Shown here: piece by piece, positions 7,810-15,356 of the stretch
How positions within the stretch are numbered: the stretch's first letter is position 1
Layout: each line of letters starts with the position of its first letter
From: Catenibacterium mitsuoka_A
GTDB lineage: Bacteria; Bacillota_I; Bacilli_A; Erysipelotrichales; Coprobacillaceae
Strand: one strand, 5' to 3'
Assembly: GCF_964259225.1 (NCBI RefSeq)
Contig: NZ_CAXVKN010000018.1
DNA: 35,665 bases
The notes under the pieces: generated by a model
Seen by the model: the letters and a program-made list of their open reading frames with translations, nothing else
Told to the model about the DNA's origin: nothing
Database searches by the model: none
Program-made: the position numbers and the translations under genes

Positions 7810-7838
7810 TTGAAAATTAATGTATATGATGATATAAA
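7810..7838 (+). promoter_or_regulatory. Promoter of the small two-gene cluster
   Basis: TTGAAA (7810-7815) and TATAAA (7833-7838) are spaced by 17 bases. Transcription would begin near 7845, before both candidate start codons at 7870 and 7892. Confidence 0.55.
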
Positions 7839-7891
7839 AAATGGTGAAATAAAAGAAAGAAAAAATTTTATGAAAAATATGATTGTTGTAG

Positions 7892-8197
7892 GTGGTTTGT
7901 GTTTATCGACTGCTTGCAGCTCTGCTTTTTACATTGTTTCCAATGACAGTATATGCTATAAATACAATAGAATATGAAACTGAATATATGGAACCGATAG
8001 AAGAAAGTGATTATATTGTAAATCAAAATTCACGTAATATTTTTACAAAAATCGCAAAAAAAGCTATAAATAATAAGGCAAGATTAGTTGATTTTGCTGA
8101 AAAGGTGGCTGGTAAAACTGTAGCAAAAAATATAAATAAATTTTTCACACCTATAACAAAAGCATTAAAACCGTTATTAGAAGGGACATTATTTTAA
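7892..8197 (+). CDS. Small secreted, cationic bacteriocin-like protein (unrecognised family)
   Basis: I do not recognise this protein. The frame gives 101 residues with three parts: a signal-peptide-like start (VYRLLAALLFTLFPMTVYA, cleavage probably after residue 22), a short acidic stretch (EYETEYMEPIEESDY), and a basic amphipathic tail of about 50 residues rich in K, A, I and F. Acidic pro-part plus cationic tail is the layout of many antimicrobial peptides, so bacteriocin is my inference. The start is doubtful. GTG 7892 directly follows an in-frame stop and has no clear ribosome binding site. ATG 7870, in another frame, opens MKNMIVVGG and would give a better signal peptide if joined by a one-base shift. 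A gene for a soluble partner follows one base later. The region is visibly more AT-rich than its neighbours. Confidence 0.55.
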   Translation: MVCVYRLLAALLFTLFPMTVYAINTIEYETEYMEPIEESDYIVNQNSRNIFTKIAKKAINNKARLVDFAEKVAGKTVAKNINKFFTPITKALKPLLEGTLF

Positions 8198-8198
8198 T

Positions 8199-8519
8199 AT
8201 GAGAGAAGACGATTATAAATTATCAATGGAAAAATTATATCAACAAAATAGATTATTGATTTCGGCTTTACATGAAATATATGGAGAAGAAATTCAGTCA
8301 ACAAGTTTATTTTGTTTAGAACATGATATTTCTTTTCTGACAAGGAACAAAATTATGATGGTTTTAAATAAGTATTCAATGCAGCATACAATGTCTGAAT
8401 ATTTATTTTGGAAAGAAAAGATATATTCAGAAGTAAAAGATTTTCCAAATTTGGATAATTGTGAATTTAAAAAAATGCTTTTGTTGTTTTGGAAAGATTA
8501 TGTAATTACAGATGAATAA
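8199..8519 (+). CDS. Small hypothetical protein, possible immunity or partner protein
   Basis: I do not recognise this 106-residue protein. It has no signal peptide and no membrane segment, and appears mostly helical with mixed charge (MREDDYKLSMEKLYQQNRLL at the start, KKMLLLFWKDYVITDE at the end). It starts one base after the stop of the secreted protein gene, with AAGGGA at 8181-8186 about 12 bases upstream, so the two are translated from one message. The arrangement, size and likely helical bundle would fit a bacteriocin immunity protein or an antitoxin-like partner, but no signature shows that. Confidence 0.6.
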   Translation: MREDDYKLSMEKLYQQNRLLISALHEIYGEEIQSTSLFCLEHDISFLTRNKIMMVLNKYSMQHTMSEYLFWKEKIYSEVKDFPNLDNCEFKKMLLLFWKDYVITDE

Positions 8520-8545
8520 CTATTAGAGATGCATATAAAATGCAA

Positions 8546-8618
8546 AAGAAGGACGGATTGTTCGATAGATTAGATTTCAGAGGATTGTTCGATAGATTAG
8601 ATTTCGTCTTGTCTTTTT
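8546..8618 (+). terminator. Possible long-loop terminator after the small gene pair
   Basis: AAGAAGGACG (8546-8555) can pair with CGTCTTGTCTT (8605-8615), with one bulge and one G-T pair, before TTTT. The two tandem 27-bp repeats make up the loop. Its right arm overlaps the -35 box of the pheST promoter. Confidence 0.4.
8555..8605 (+). repeat. 27-bp repeat, copies 2 and 3 in tandem
   Basis: Copies at 8555-8581 and 8582-8605 share 24 identical bases; the last three bases differ (AGA versus GTC). The same unit occurs at 7756-7782. Together they bracket the two small genes. Confidence 0.85.
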
Positions 8619-8637
8619 CCTAATTATTAGGTATAAT
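8609..8637 (+). promoter_or_regulatory. Promoter of pheST
   Basis: TTGTCT (8609-8614) and TATAAT (8632-8637) are separated by 17 bases. The start of transcription would be near 8644, just before the T-box leader. Confidence 0.75.
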
Positions 8638-8643
8638 ACATGA

Positions 8644-8866
8644 GAACACGAAGAAAAGGACTAGTATGTAATATACTTATATTGAGAGAGGAAGAGGCTG
8701 GTGGAAATCTTCTTATAAGATATTATTGAATTCACCTTGGAGTGCGGCTAATCCCCGCCGTAACACTGACGTTATAAGTGATAAAGTGCATATAGTGTAT
8801 GCTATATGAATTTAGGATGGTACCGCGATTTAAGTCGTTCCTATTGGAACGGCTTTTTAATTTTTT
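8644..8866 (+). promoter_or_regulatory. T-box riboswitch, phenylalanine-specific
   Basis: This leader senses uncharged tRNA-Phe and lets transcription continue into pheST. The T-box AGGATGGTACCGCG lies at 8814-8827; its TGGT (8818-8821) pairs with the tRNA acceptor end and fits an A discriminator base. Stem I spans about 8680-8745. In its internal loop TTC (8731-8733, in GAATTCACC) is the specifier codon for phenylalanine. The stretch GTGCGGCTAATCCCCGCCG at 8742-8760 fits the conserved stem II region. A terminator hairpin (8832-8855) and T-run follow and would form when tRNA-Phe is charged. Confidence 0.93.
8832..8866 (+). terminator. Regulated terminator of the pheST T-box leader
   Basis: AAGTCGTTCC (8832-8841) pairs with GGAACGGCTT (8846-8855) around TATT, followed by T-rich sequence. 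It is the alternative to the antiterminator formed by the T-box. Confidence 0.85.
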
Positions 8867-8879
8867 AAGGAGGAAACAT

Positions 8880-9914
8880 ATGGATGAATTATTAAAAATC
8901 CAGGAAGAGGCACTTGCTAAAATTTCTGCATGTGCTGATGCGAAAGAATTAAATGACTTACGTGTATTCTATCTTGGTAAAAAAGGACCTATTCAGGCTG
9001 CTATGAAATCAATGAAGACTATGGCTCCTGAAGAAAGAAAAACATTTGGACAGGTTTCAAATAAGACTAAACAGGAAATTGGACAGGCTATTGAAGAAAA
9101 GAAAGATTATTTAGAAGAAAAAGCTTTAAATGAACGTTTACTTGCAGAAGATATTGATATCTCTTTACCAGGTAATCGTTTACCAGTAGGATCTGTACAT
9201 CCTTTAACACGTGTTAAGGAAGACTTAGAAGAATTATTCCTAGGTATGGGATATAAGGTAGCTGAAGGACCTGAAGTAGAATCAGATCATTTTAACTTCG
9301 AATTAATGAACTTACCTAAAGGACACCCTGCAAGAGATATGCAGGATACATTCTATATTGATGAAAATACATTAATGAGAACACATACTTCTCCTGTACA
9401 GGCACATGTTATGTTAGAAGCAAAGGGTAAAGGACCTATCAAGGTTATCTGCCCTGGTAAGACATACCGTCGTGACGATGATGATGCCACTCATTCACAT
9501 CAGTTCATGCAGTGTGAAGGACTTGTTATTGATAAGAACATCACTATGGGTGATTTAAAGGGTACATTAGATGTTTTCGCTAAGAAGATGTTTGGTGAAA
9601 AGCGTGAAATTCGTTTAAGACCTTCTTATTTCCCATTCACAGAACCAAGTGTAGAAGTAGATATCTCTTGTGCCAACTGTGGTGGTAAGGGCTGTGCTAT
9701 GTGTAAAGGTACTGGATGGATTGAAGTATTAGGTGCTGGTATGGTTAACCCTCATGTATTAGAGATGTGTGGATTTGATCCTAAGGAATACCAGGGATTT
9801 GCATTTGGTATCGGACTAGAAAGAGTTGCTATGTTGAAATATGATATTGATAATATCCGTGATTTCTACAATAACGACTTAAGATTCTTAGAACAGTTCG
9901 AAAGAAAGGAGTAG
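8880..9914 (+). CDS. pheS: Phenylalanyl-tRNA synthetase alpha subunit
   Basis: This is the catalytic subunit of the alpha2-beta2 enzyme that charges tRNA-Phe. The 344 residues begin with a helical arm (about 1-90) and continue with the class II core. Motif 2 is TYRRDDDDATHSHQFMQCEG. Motif 3 is GFAFGIGLERVAMLKYDIDNIRDFY near the C-terminus. SFTEPSVEVD-type sequence (PFTEPSVEVDISC) forms part of the phenylalanine pocket. A small C-x-x-C-type loop (CANCGGKGCAMCKGTGW) is normal for bacterial PheS. AAGGAGG lies six bases before ATG 8880; the longer open frame upstream lies inside the T-box terminator and is not coding. pheT follows after three bases. Confidence 0.97.
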   Translation: MDELLKIQEEALAKISACADAKELNDLRVFYLGKKGPIQAAMKSMKTMAPEERKTFGQVSNKTKQEIGQAIEEKKDYLEEKALNERLLAEDIDISLPGNRLPVGSVHPLTRVKEDLEELFLGMGYKVAEGPEVESDHFNFELMNLPKGHPARDMQDTFYIDENTLMRTHTSPVQAHVMLEAKGKGPIKVICPGKTYRRDDDDATHSHQFMQCEGLVIDKNITMGDLKGTLDVFAKKMFGEKREIRLRPSYFPFTEPSVEVDISCANCGGKGCAMCKGTGWIEVLGAGMVNPHVLEMCGFDPKEYQGFAFGIGLERVAMLKYDIDNIRDFYNNDLRFLEQFERKE

Positions 9915-9917
9915 TAT

Positions 9918-12305
9918 ATGTTAGCTAGTTTACATTTATTAAATAAATATGTGAAAGTAGATGATCAGGATCCTGCAGAACTTGCAGAAAAGATCACTCG
10001 TATTGGATTAGAAGTAGAAGGACAGGGACCTCTTGCGAAAGGGACTAAGCTTGTTGTTGGTTATGTAAAGGAATGTATTGAACATCCTAATTCTGACCAT
10101 CTTCATATCTGTCAGGTAGAAACTGCCCCTGGTGAAGTAAGACAGATCGTATGTGGTGCACCTAATGTGGCTGCTGGTGAAAAGGTTATTGTGGCATTAC
10201 CAGGATGTGAACTTGAAGGTGGTAAGATTTCTTCAGGTGCTATTAGAGGTGAACAGTCTGATGGTATGATCTGTTCTATTGCTGAACTTGGATTAGATAA
10301 CCGTTTATTAAAAGAGGAAGATAAAGCTGGTATTCATGTATTACCAGAAGATGCACCAGTAGGTACAGAAGCACTAACTTATCTTGGTTTAGATGATTAT
10401 ATTCTTGATATTGGTTTGACACCAAATAGAGCTGATTGTATGGCTATGCAGTCTCTAGCTTATGAAGCAGCTGCTGTATTAGGTAGAAAGGTTACTTTAC
10501 CAGAAATCAAGAAACATCCTGAAGAAAAGAGTGAAATTGAAGTTCATGTAGAAACTCCTTTATGCTCATTCTTTGGTGCTAAATTAGTGAAGGGTGTAAA
10601 AACTAAAGAATCACCAAAATGGATGCAAAATGCACTTCTTGCATCAGGTATTAAGCCTATTAATAATATTGTAGATATTTCAAACTTCGTCATGGTTGAA
10701 ACAGGTCAGCCTATTCATATGTATGACTATGATAAGCTTGCAAAGAAGGCTTTCGTCATCAAGACTGGATTCAATCAGAAGGCTGTTCTTCTTGATGAAA
10801 ATGAATATGATATCTTGCCTGAAGATGTTATTGTATCAACTGATGATGGCATTGGCTGTGTTGCTGGTGTTATGGGTGGTAATGACACTAAGATTGATGA
10901 CAATACAAAGAATATCGTTATTGAAGCAGCTACTTTTGATGGTGCTGCATTAAGAAATACAGCAAGACGTATGAACTTATTAACAGATGCATCACAGCAT
11001 TATATCAAGGGTGCTATTGATACAATGAGTTCATTAAAGGTGTTAGATCGCTGTGCTGATTTATTAGTACAGTTTGCGGATGCTGAAACTATTTATGAAA
11101 CAGTACATACACCTCTTGATGAAACAAGAAGAACTGTCACTATTGAATTATCAAGAGTCAATGGCTTACTTGGTACTTCATTAACTGTAAAAGAAGTATC
11201 TGATATCTTCGATAGCTTATGCTTTGAATATACATTAGAAGATGAATTATTTACTGTAACTGTTCCTACATATCGTAATGATATTACTATGGATGCAGAT
11301 CTAGTGGAAGAAGTCGCACGTATTTATGGTTATGATAACCTTCCAACTACTTTACCGGTCATGAATATGACAGATGGTGTCTTAACACCAAAACAGTCTA
11401 AAGAACAGTTAATTAGACATACACTTGTAGACCTTGGTTTACATGAAACATTGACTTATACATTAACAAGTGAAGCAACTGTCAATGAATTCAACTTATT
11501 CCATTCTTTAGACAATACAGTTAAGTTAATGAGTCCATTAGGTGAAGAAAGAAGTGCTGCAAGAAAATCACTTATTGGTTCTCTTTTACAGACAATTCAT
11601 TACAATAATGCACATTCAAACAAAGATGTAAACATCTTTGAAATTGCGAATACATATTCTGACAAGGAAGTATCTAACTTAGCAATTGCAGTAAGTGGAG
11701 ACTATGTCAATGTTCCTTGGATGGGCAAGAAGGAAGCTGTTGATTTCTATCTTGTGAAAGGCTTCGTAGAAACATTATTCAAGAAGTTATGTATTGAAGA
11801 ATCACGTTATACTTTTGAAAAGGTAGAAGCAGACAATAAAGATTTCCACCCAGGTAGAAGCGGTTATATCAAGATGGGTAAGGAAATTGTAGGTGTTATC
11901 GGACAGGTACATCCTGCAAAGGCAAAGGCTTATGAAGTCAACGATACATATGTGGCAGAATTGAACTTAACAGCTATTCTTGCATTACGTACTCGTGCCC
12001 TAAAATTCAAAGCTATTCCTCTATATCCTGCAGTATCTCGTGATATCGCTTTAGTTGTTGATTCAAAAGTACCTGCTGCAGATGTTGTTAAGACAATCAA
12101 ACGTGCAAGCAAACAGCTTGTAAAGAGTGCAGAAGTATTCGATGTTTATGAAGGTGAACATATGGAAGAAGGTAAGAAGTCATTGGCTATCTCATTATTA
12201 TTCCAGGATCCATCTCGTACATTAGATGACGCAACAATCAACTCAGCTATGGAAAAAATTCTTGAAGCCTGCAAGAAGGACCATAACGCCGTGTTAAGAG
12301 GTTAA
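9918..12305 (+). CDS. pheT: Phenylalanyl-tRNA synthetase beta subunit
   Basis: This is the structural and editing subunit of PheRS, 795 residues, of normal length. In order it has an N-terminal part, an EMAP/tRNA-binding domain (about 40-150, VGYVKECIEHPNSDHLHICQVE), a B3/B4 editing domain (about 210-380), the B5 DNA-binding-like domain (about 405-475, TVPTYRNDITMDADLVEEVARIYGYDNLP at its end), a catalytic-like core, and a C-terminal ferredoxin-like anticodon-binding domain (about 700-795, YPAVSRDIALVVDSKVPA). It is co-transcribed with pheS under the T-box. A terminator overlaps its stop. Confidence 0.97.
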   Translation: MLASLHLLNKYVKVDDQDPAELAEKITRIGLEVEGQGPLAKGTKLVVGYVKECIEHPNSDHLHICQVETAPGEVRQIVCGAPNVAAGEKVIVALPGCELEGGKISSGAIRGEQSDGMICSIAELGLDNRLLKEEDKAGIHVLPEDAPVGTEALTYLGLDDYILDIGLTPNRADCMAMQSLAYEAAAVLGRKVTLPEIKKHPEEKSEIEVHVETPLCSFFGAKLVKGVKTKESPKWMQNALLASGIKPINNIVDISNFVMVETGQPIHMYDYDKLAKKAFVIKTGFNQKAVLLDENEYDILPEDVIVSTDDGIGCVAGVMGGNDTKIDDNTKNIVIEAATFDGAALRNTARRMNLLTDASQHYIKGAIDTMSSLKVLDRCADLLVQFADAETIYETVHTPLDETRRTVTIELSRVNGLLGTSLTVKEVSDIFDSLCFEYTLEDELFTVTVPTYRNDITMDADLVEEVARIYGYDNLPTTLPVMNMTDGVLTPKQSKEQLIRHTLVDLGLHETLTYTLTSEATVNEFNLFHSLDNTVKLMSPLGEERSAARKSLIGSLLQTIHYNNAHSNKDVNIFEIANTYSDKEVSNLAIAVSGDYVNVPWMGKKEAVDFYLVKGFVETLFKKLCIEESRYTFEKVEADNKDFHPGRSGYIKMGKEIVGVIGQVHPAKAKAYEVNDTYVAELNLTAILALRTRALKFKAIPLYPAVSRDIALVVDSKVPAADVVKTIKRASKQLVKSAEVFDVYEGEHMEEGKKSLAISLLFQDPSRTLDDATINSAMEKILEACKKDHNAVLRG

Positions 12306-12332
12306 GATCAGTGCTTACACTGATCTTTTTTT
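12304..12332 (+). terminator. Terminator of pheST
   Basis: AAGATCAGTG (12304-12313) pairs perfectly with CACTGATCTT (12318-12327), followed by T's. It overlaps the pheT stop, and the next start codon is only four bases after the T-run. Confidence 0.88.
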
Positions 12333-12335
12333 CTT

Positions 12336-13103
12336 ATGAAACTGATCTTTTCAGATTTAGATGGAACACTTCTTCATAGTGATAATACACTTTCTCATAC
12401 GACATTACAGGCTGTAAAAAAGGTGTATGCACATAATGATTTGTTTATTCCTATTTCTTCAAGACTTCCTGAAAGTATTCAATCATTTGTCCCCTATAAA
12501 GCACCTCTGGTCGCTCATAATGGCGCACTGATTATTTTAGGGGATGAAATCATCTCTTATACAATACCAACGGATATTGTCTATGATATATGTTCTTATT
12601 GTGATGAATTGGATTGGAATATTTATGATGGAGATAACTGGTATTCTACATATCAATATTGTAAAGATCATGCGATAGAAGAGTCTTATATTGGGAAGGT
12701 ATCAACTAAGATAGGGCTAGAAGACATTAAAAAAATACAGACCATTCATAAAATAGTCTGTATTGGGTCTATTGATCATGTTACTTCTTATTTAAAAGAA
12801 ACATATCCTTCTTTACATATTACTCGCAGTGCTTCCTATTATCTAGAAATCACACATAAAGAAGCCACTAAAGCCAATGCGATTCAAGCAGTAGCCAGTC
12901 ATTATCAAATTCCATTAGAGAATACCATCGCTTTTGGAGATTATTATAATGATGAAGATATGTTAGAAATAGCAGGGGTAAGTTATGTCGTAGACAATGC
13001 TCCTGATGACTTAAAAGAAAAAGCAGATCATGTTACTTTGAGTAATAATGATGATGGTGTTGCCTTTATTTTAAATCAATTTTACGATAAGGAATCGCTT
13101 TAA
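12336..13103 (+). CDS. HAD-superfamily phosphatase, Cof type
   Basis: This 255-residue cytosolic phosphatase of the Cof/YwpJ group probably acts on sugar phosphates or related small metabolites. Motif I is DLDGTLL (D7 and D9 catalytic), motif II is in ISSR (about 40-43), and motif IV is GDYYNDEDM (201-209) for magnesium. The region between about 85 and 185 is the C2-type cap. The start ATG lies four bases after the pheST terminator, with no ribosome binding site and no visible promoter; the family N-terminus allows no later start. Its last 38 bases overlap the 3' end of the convergent tmcAL. Confidence 0.87.
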   Translation: MKLIFSDLDGTLLHSDNTLSHTTLQAVKKVYAHNDLFIPISSRLPESIQSFVPYKAPLVAHNGALIILGDEIISYTIPTDIVYDICSYCDELDWNIYDGDNWYSTYQYCKDHAIEESYIGKVSTKIGLEDIKKIQTIHKIVCIGSIDHVTSYLKETYPSLHITRSASYYLEITHKEATKANAIQAVASHYQIPLENTIAFGDYYNDEDMLEIAGVSYVVDNAPDDLKEKADHVTLSNNDDGVAFILNQFYDKESL

Positions 13104-14208
13104 TGGTTTCTTTAAAGAAACCAGGATCTACTAAATCAAGAAGCTGTGCCCCTCTTTTTTCAATATCTAAAGCAGGATGCTTATGCTTTGTGATGTTAGT
13201 GATGATCTTATATTCTGTATTCTTTTTAGCAGTTTTAATATAACGCTGTCCTTTAGTAGATAAGCCTAGGATATGAATATAATCAATATCCATGGCTTTT
13301 TTTATTTCCTCTTTTGTATTATGAAGAAGAATATGAATAAGCATTCTTTGTATTCTGCTTCTTGTATAACGTTTACTCGTTAAACTGTTAATTAACTCTT
13401 CTAGACTATAAGTTTCTTGATTCACTTTATACAAACGGTCATCAAGTCCTTCTTCAATCATATGAAGCCCTTCAAGAGGAGTAAAGGTAATTAAATACTT
13501 TAAATAAGGGTAGAACTCTTCTAGAGTAAAGAAATGAGAGTCTTTATAAGTTTCATATCCAGGTAATTGATGGGCTACATCAATTCCTTGCTTCAATGCA
13601 ATACGTAAAGAAGTGGCGCTAGAAATTTGTTCAATATTTTTTGCATGATAATCATTAGTACGCTTAATACAATGCATAGAAATAGGATAATGATGATGAA
13701 CCACCTCTTTGACATAACTTAATCCTAATAAGTCATTAGGTGTTCTCACTTCTTTATTTAAAATAAACTGTAATGCTTGATTACAAGCATCAGGATAACG
13801 TAATCCATCTTTCATACCTTCTTTAACTTTCATATTGTAAGTATCAGGGTCTTGTTCAATACCTTCAGCTATTTCTAAGAATGTCTCTATATTGCCATCC
13901 TCACTACCAAATACAAGATCAGTCACGCCCATTTCATGGAGTAATGTTACGGCACCTTTCGCAAAATAGTCTGCACTCTGACAGGCATAAACAAGAGGAA
14001 GTTCTATAACGATATCTATGCCTTCTTCTATTGCGATTGCGGCTCTTTTTTGATAACTGATCATTGCCGGTTCTCCTCTTTGCACAAAAGAACTGCTCAT
14101 GACACATATAGTTAAATCAGGCAAAATTAGTTTTTTAGCTTCCTGAAGATGTAAGCGATGTCCTAGATGATAGGGGTTATATTCTGTAATAATGCCAAGA
14201 ATTTTCAT
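13066..14208 (-). CDS. tmcAL: tRNA(Met) cytidine acetate ligase
   Basis: This enzyme (formerly YlbM/DUF795) uses ATP and acetate to make N4-acetylcytidine at the wobble position of elongator tRNA-Met. The 380 residues open with the nucleotidyltransferase-like motif GIITEYNPYHLGHRLHL (H-x-G-H at about 14-17). SSFVQRGEPAMISYQKRA and DIVIELPLVYACQSADYFAKGAV, characteristic of the family, follow. TGAGGTGATT lies just upstream of the ATG. It is transcribed alone, away from the FakA-like gene, and its 3' end overlaps the HAD gene. Confidence 0.92.
   Translation of the reverse strand: MKILGIITEYNPYHLGHRLHLQEAKKLILPDLTICVMSSSFVQRGEPAMISYQKRAAIAIEEGIDIVIELPLVYACQSADYFAKGAVTLLHEMGVTDLVFGSEDGNIETFLEIAEGIEQDPDTYNMKVKEGMKDGLRYPDACNQALQFILNKEVRTPNDLLGLSYVKEVVHHHYPISMHCIKRTNDYHAKNIEQISSATSLRIALKQGIDVAHQLPGYETYKDSHFFTLEEFYPYLKYLITFTPLEGLHMIEEGLDDRLYKVNQETYSLEELINSLTSKRYTRSRIQRMLIHILLHNTKEEIKKAMDIDYIHILGLSTKGQRYIKTAKKNTEYKIITNITKHKHPALDIEKRGAQLLDLVDPGFFKETIKAIPYRKIDLK
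13104..13123. repeat. Perfect 20-bp palindrome at the convergent gene ends
   Basis: TGGTTTCTTTAAAGAAACCA directly follows the HAD-gene stop and lies inside the 3' coding part of tmcAL. No T-run follows on either side, so it is not a standard terminator; it could fold in either transcript. Confidence 0.6.
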
Positions 14209-14226
14209 GGAATCACCTCAAAAAGT

Positions 14227-14254
14227 ATTTTATCATAATGGACTGATAATACAA
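14227..14254 (-). promoter_or_regulatory. Probable promoter of tmcAL
   Basis: On the minus strand, TTGTAT (14249-14254) and TAAAAT (14227-14232) are spaced by 16 bases. It overlaps the promoter of the divergent gene. Confidence 0.45.
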
Positions 14255-14267
14255 ATAATGATATACT
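14239..14267 (+). promoter_or_regulatory. Promoter of the FakA-like domain gene
   Basis: TGGACT (14239-14244) and TATACT (14262-14267) are spaced by 17 bases, followed by AGGAGG ahead of the ATG. Confidence 0.5.
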
Positions 14268-14291
14268 TTTTGTATTAGGAGGATTATTAAT

Positions 14292-14546
14292 ATGGCTTTA
14301 GAATTTAGATATGATACACAGTTATTAATTGATGGTCATGATTTAGATGAAGATGAAATCAATGATTATATCACTGAACATTTTAAAGGAGACTGCCTTC
14401 TTGCAGTAGGTGATGAAGACTTAATTAAGATTCATTTCCATACAAATGAACCATGGCAGTTATTAGAATATTGTTCTACTTTAGGTGAAATCTATGACAT
14501 CGTAGTAGAAGATATGGATCGTCAATCTAGAGGTCTGAAGGGATAA
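14292..14546 (+). CDS. Stand-alone FakA/YloV-like (DAK1_2-type) domain protein
   Basis: This 84-residue protein resembles only the middle domain of fatty acid kinase FakA (YloV). The block LLAVGDEDLIKIHFHTNEPWQLLEYCSTLGEI matches the family's V-V-G-D-D-x-L-V-K-V-H-V-H-T-N-x-P region, including the H-x-H pair. Where FakA has a Y-x-Y-C-T-E motif near the start of this domain, this protein reads FRYDTQLL, so the cysteine is an aspartate. The DhaL kinase domain and the C-terminal domain are absent, so it cannot be a kinase by itself. The gene has its own promoter, an AGGAGG site and a terminator. A role in binding FakB or regulating fatty acid activation is a guess. Confidence 0.7.
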   Translation: MALEFRYDTQLLIDGHDLDEDEINDYITEHFKGDCLLAVGDEDLIKIHFHTNEPWQLLEYCSTLGEIYDIVVEDMDRQSRGLKG

Positions 14547-14570
14547 CTTTCATCTTTGATGAAAGTTTTT
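14545..14570 (+). terminator. Terminator of the FakA-like domain gene
   Basis: AACTTTCATC (14545-14554) pairs perfectly with GATGAAAGTT (14558-14567) around TTT, with a T-run. It overlaps the stop codon. Confidence 0.85.
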
Positions 14571-14577
14571 GTTTATG

Positions 14578-15297
14578 ATGTTTGGACTAGGTACAATCAT
14601 TAACTGCAGTGCTATTATTATAGCCGGTATTGCAGGGATGGTTTTTGGAAATCATCTTAAAGAATCAATGCAGAATACATTGATGAAAGCAGATGGAGTC
14701 GCTGTTATTTTCATAGGTATTGCTGGGGGATTAAGTAAGATGCTGGTGATTAAGAGCGGATCTATTGAAACAACAGGAACAATGATGATGATTATTTCAT
14801 TGTCATTTGGTGCTGTAATAGGAGAATTGTTAGATTTAGATGGTAAGATGACGCATTTTGGTGAATGGCTGAAGATAAAAACAGGTAATGCAAAGGATCA
14901 TAAATTTGTAGATGGTTTTGTGACAGCTTCATTAACAGTCTGTATTGGTGCTATGGCTGTTGTTGGGGCTATTGAAGACGGGGTTCATGGAAATCATTCT
15001 ATTCTGTTTGCGAAAGCAATACTTGATTTTGTGATTATTCTTGTGATGAGTGCTACCCTTGGTAAGGGATGCTTATTTGCTTTTGTACCTGTTGGATTAT
15101 TTCAGGGAACAATCACTCTTTTATCAAGTATGATTAGTCCCTATATTACTGCTTCTGCCATGAGTGCACTTTCTTTTATTGGTTCAATACTTATATTTTG
15201 TGTAGGTGTTAATCTGGTATTTGATACAAAAATTCGTGTCGCTAACCTTTTACCAGCTTTAATTGTTGCATGTATATGCACTGTTTTTCCGTTGTAA
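14578..15297 (+). CDS. DUF554 family membrane protein (YqgA-like)
   Basis: This integral membrane protein of about 240 residues has six to seven hydrophobic segments and belongs to DUF554. The N-terminus MFGLGTIINCSAIIIAGIAGM, the stretch KADGVAVIFIGIAGGL (about 37-52) and FVTASLTVCIGAMAVVGAIEDG (about 115-136) are typical of the family. Its function is unknown; transport is suspected. I chose ATG 14578, which matches family starts; ATG 14575 is equally possible. The start lies just after the previous gene's terminator, without a ribosome binding site, so expression probably depends on read-through or an unseen mechanism. Confidence 0.85.
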   Translation: MFGLGTIINCSAIIIAGIAGMVFGNHLKESMQNTLMKADGVAVIFIGIAGGLSKMLVIKSGSIETTGTMMMIISLSFGAVIGELLDLDGKMTHFGEWLKIKTGNAKDHKFVDGFVTASLTVCIGAMAVVGAIEDGVHGNHSILFAKAILDFVIILVMSATLGKGCLFAFVPVGLFQGTITLLSSMISPYITASAMSALSFIGSILIFCVGVNLVFDTKIRVANLLPALIVACICTVFPL

Positions 15298-15308
15298 GAA
15301 ACTTTTAC

Positions 15309-15336
15309 TTGCATTTCTTTTTGTTTTTTGTAGAAT
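15309..15336 (+). promoter_or_regulatory. Promoter of gpsB and possibly rnpB
   Basis: TTGCAT (15309-15314) and TAGAAT (15331-15336) are spaced by 16 bases. GAGGAG at 15344-15348 follows. Confidence 0.55.
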
Positions 15337-15356
15337 ATTTATGAGGAGTGACGGCG

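Noticed and set aside
8799..8879. N-terminal extension of pheS
   Set aside because: It lies within the T-box and terminator, and a strong AAGGAGG precedes ATG 8880.
10696..10953. 85-codon plus-strand frame inside pheT
   Set aside because: It lies wholly within the well-supported pheT frame and looks like a low-complexity shadow.
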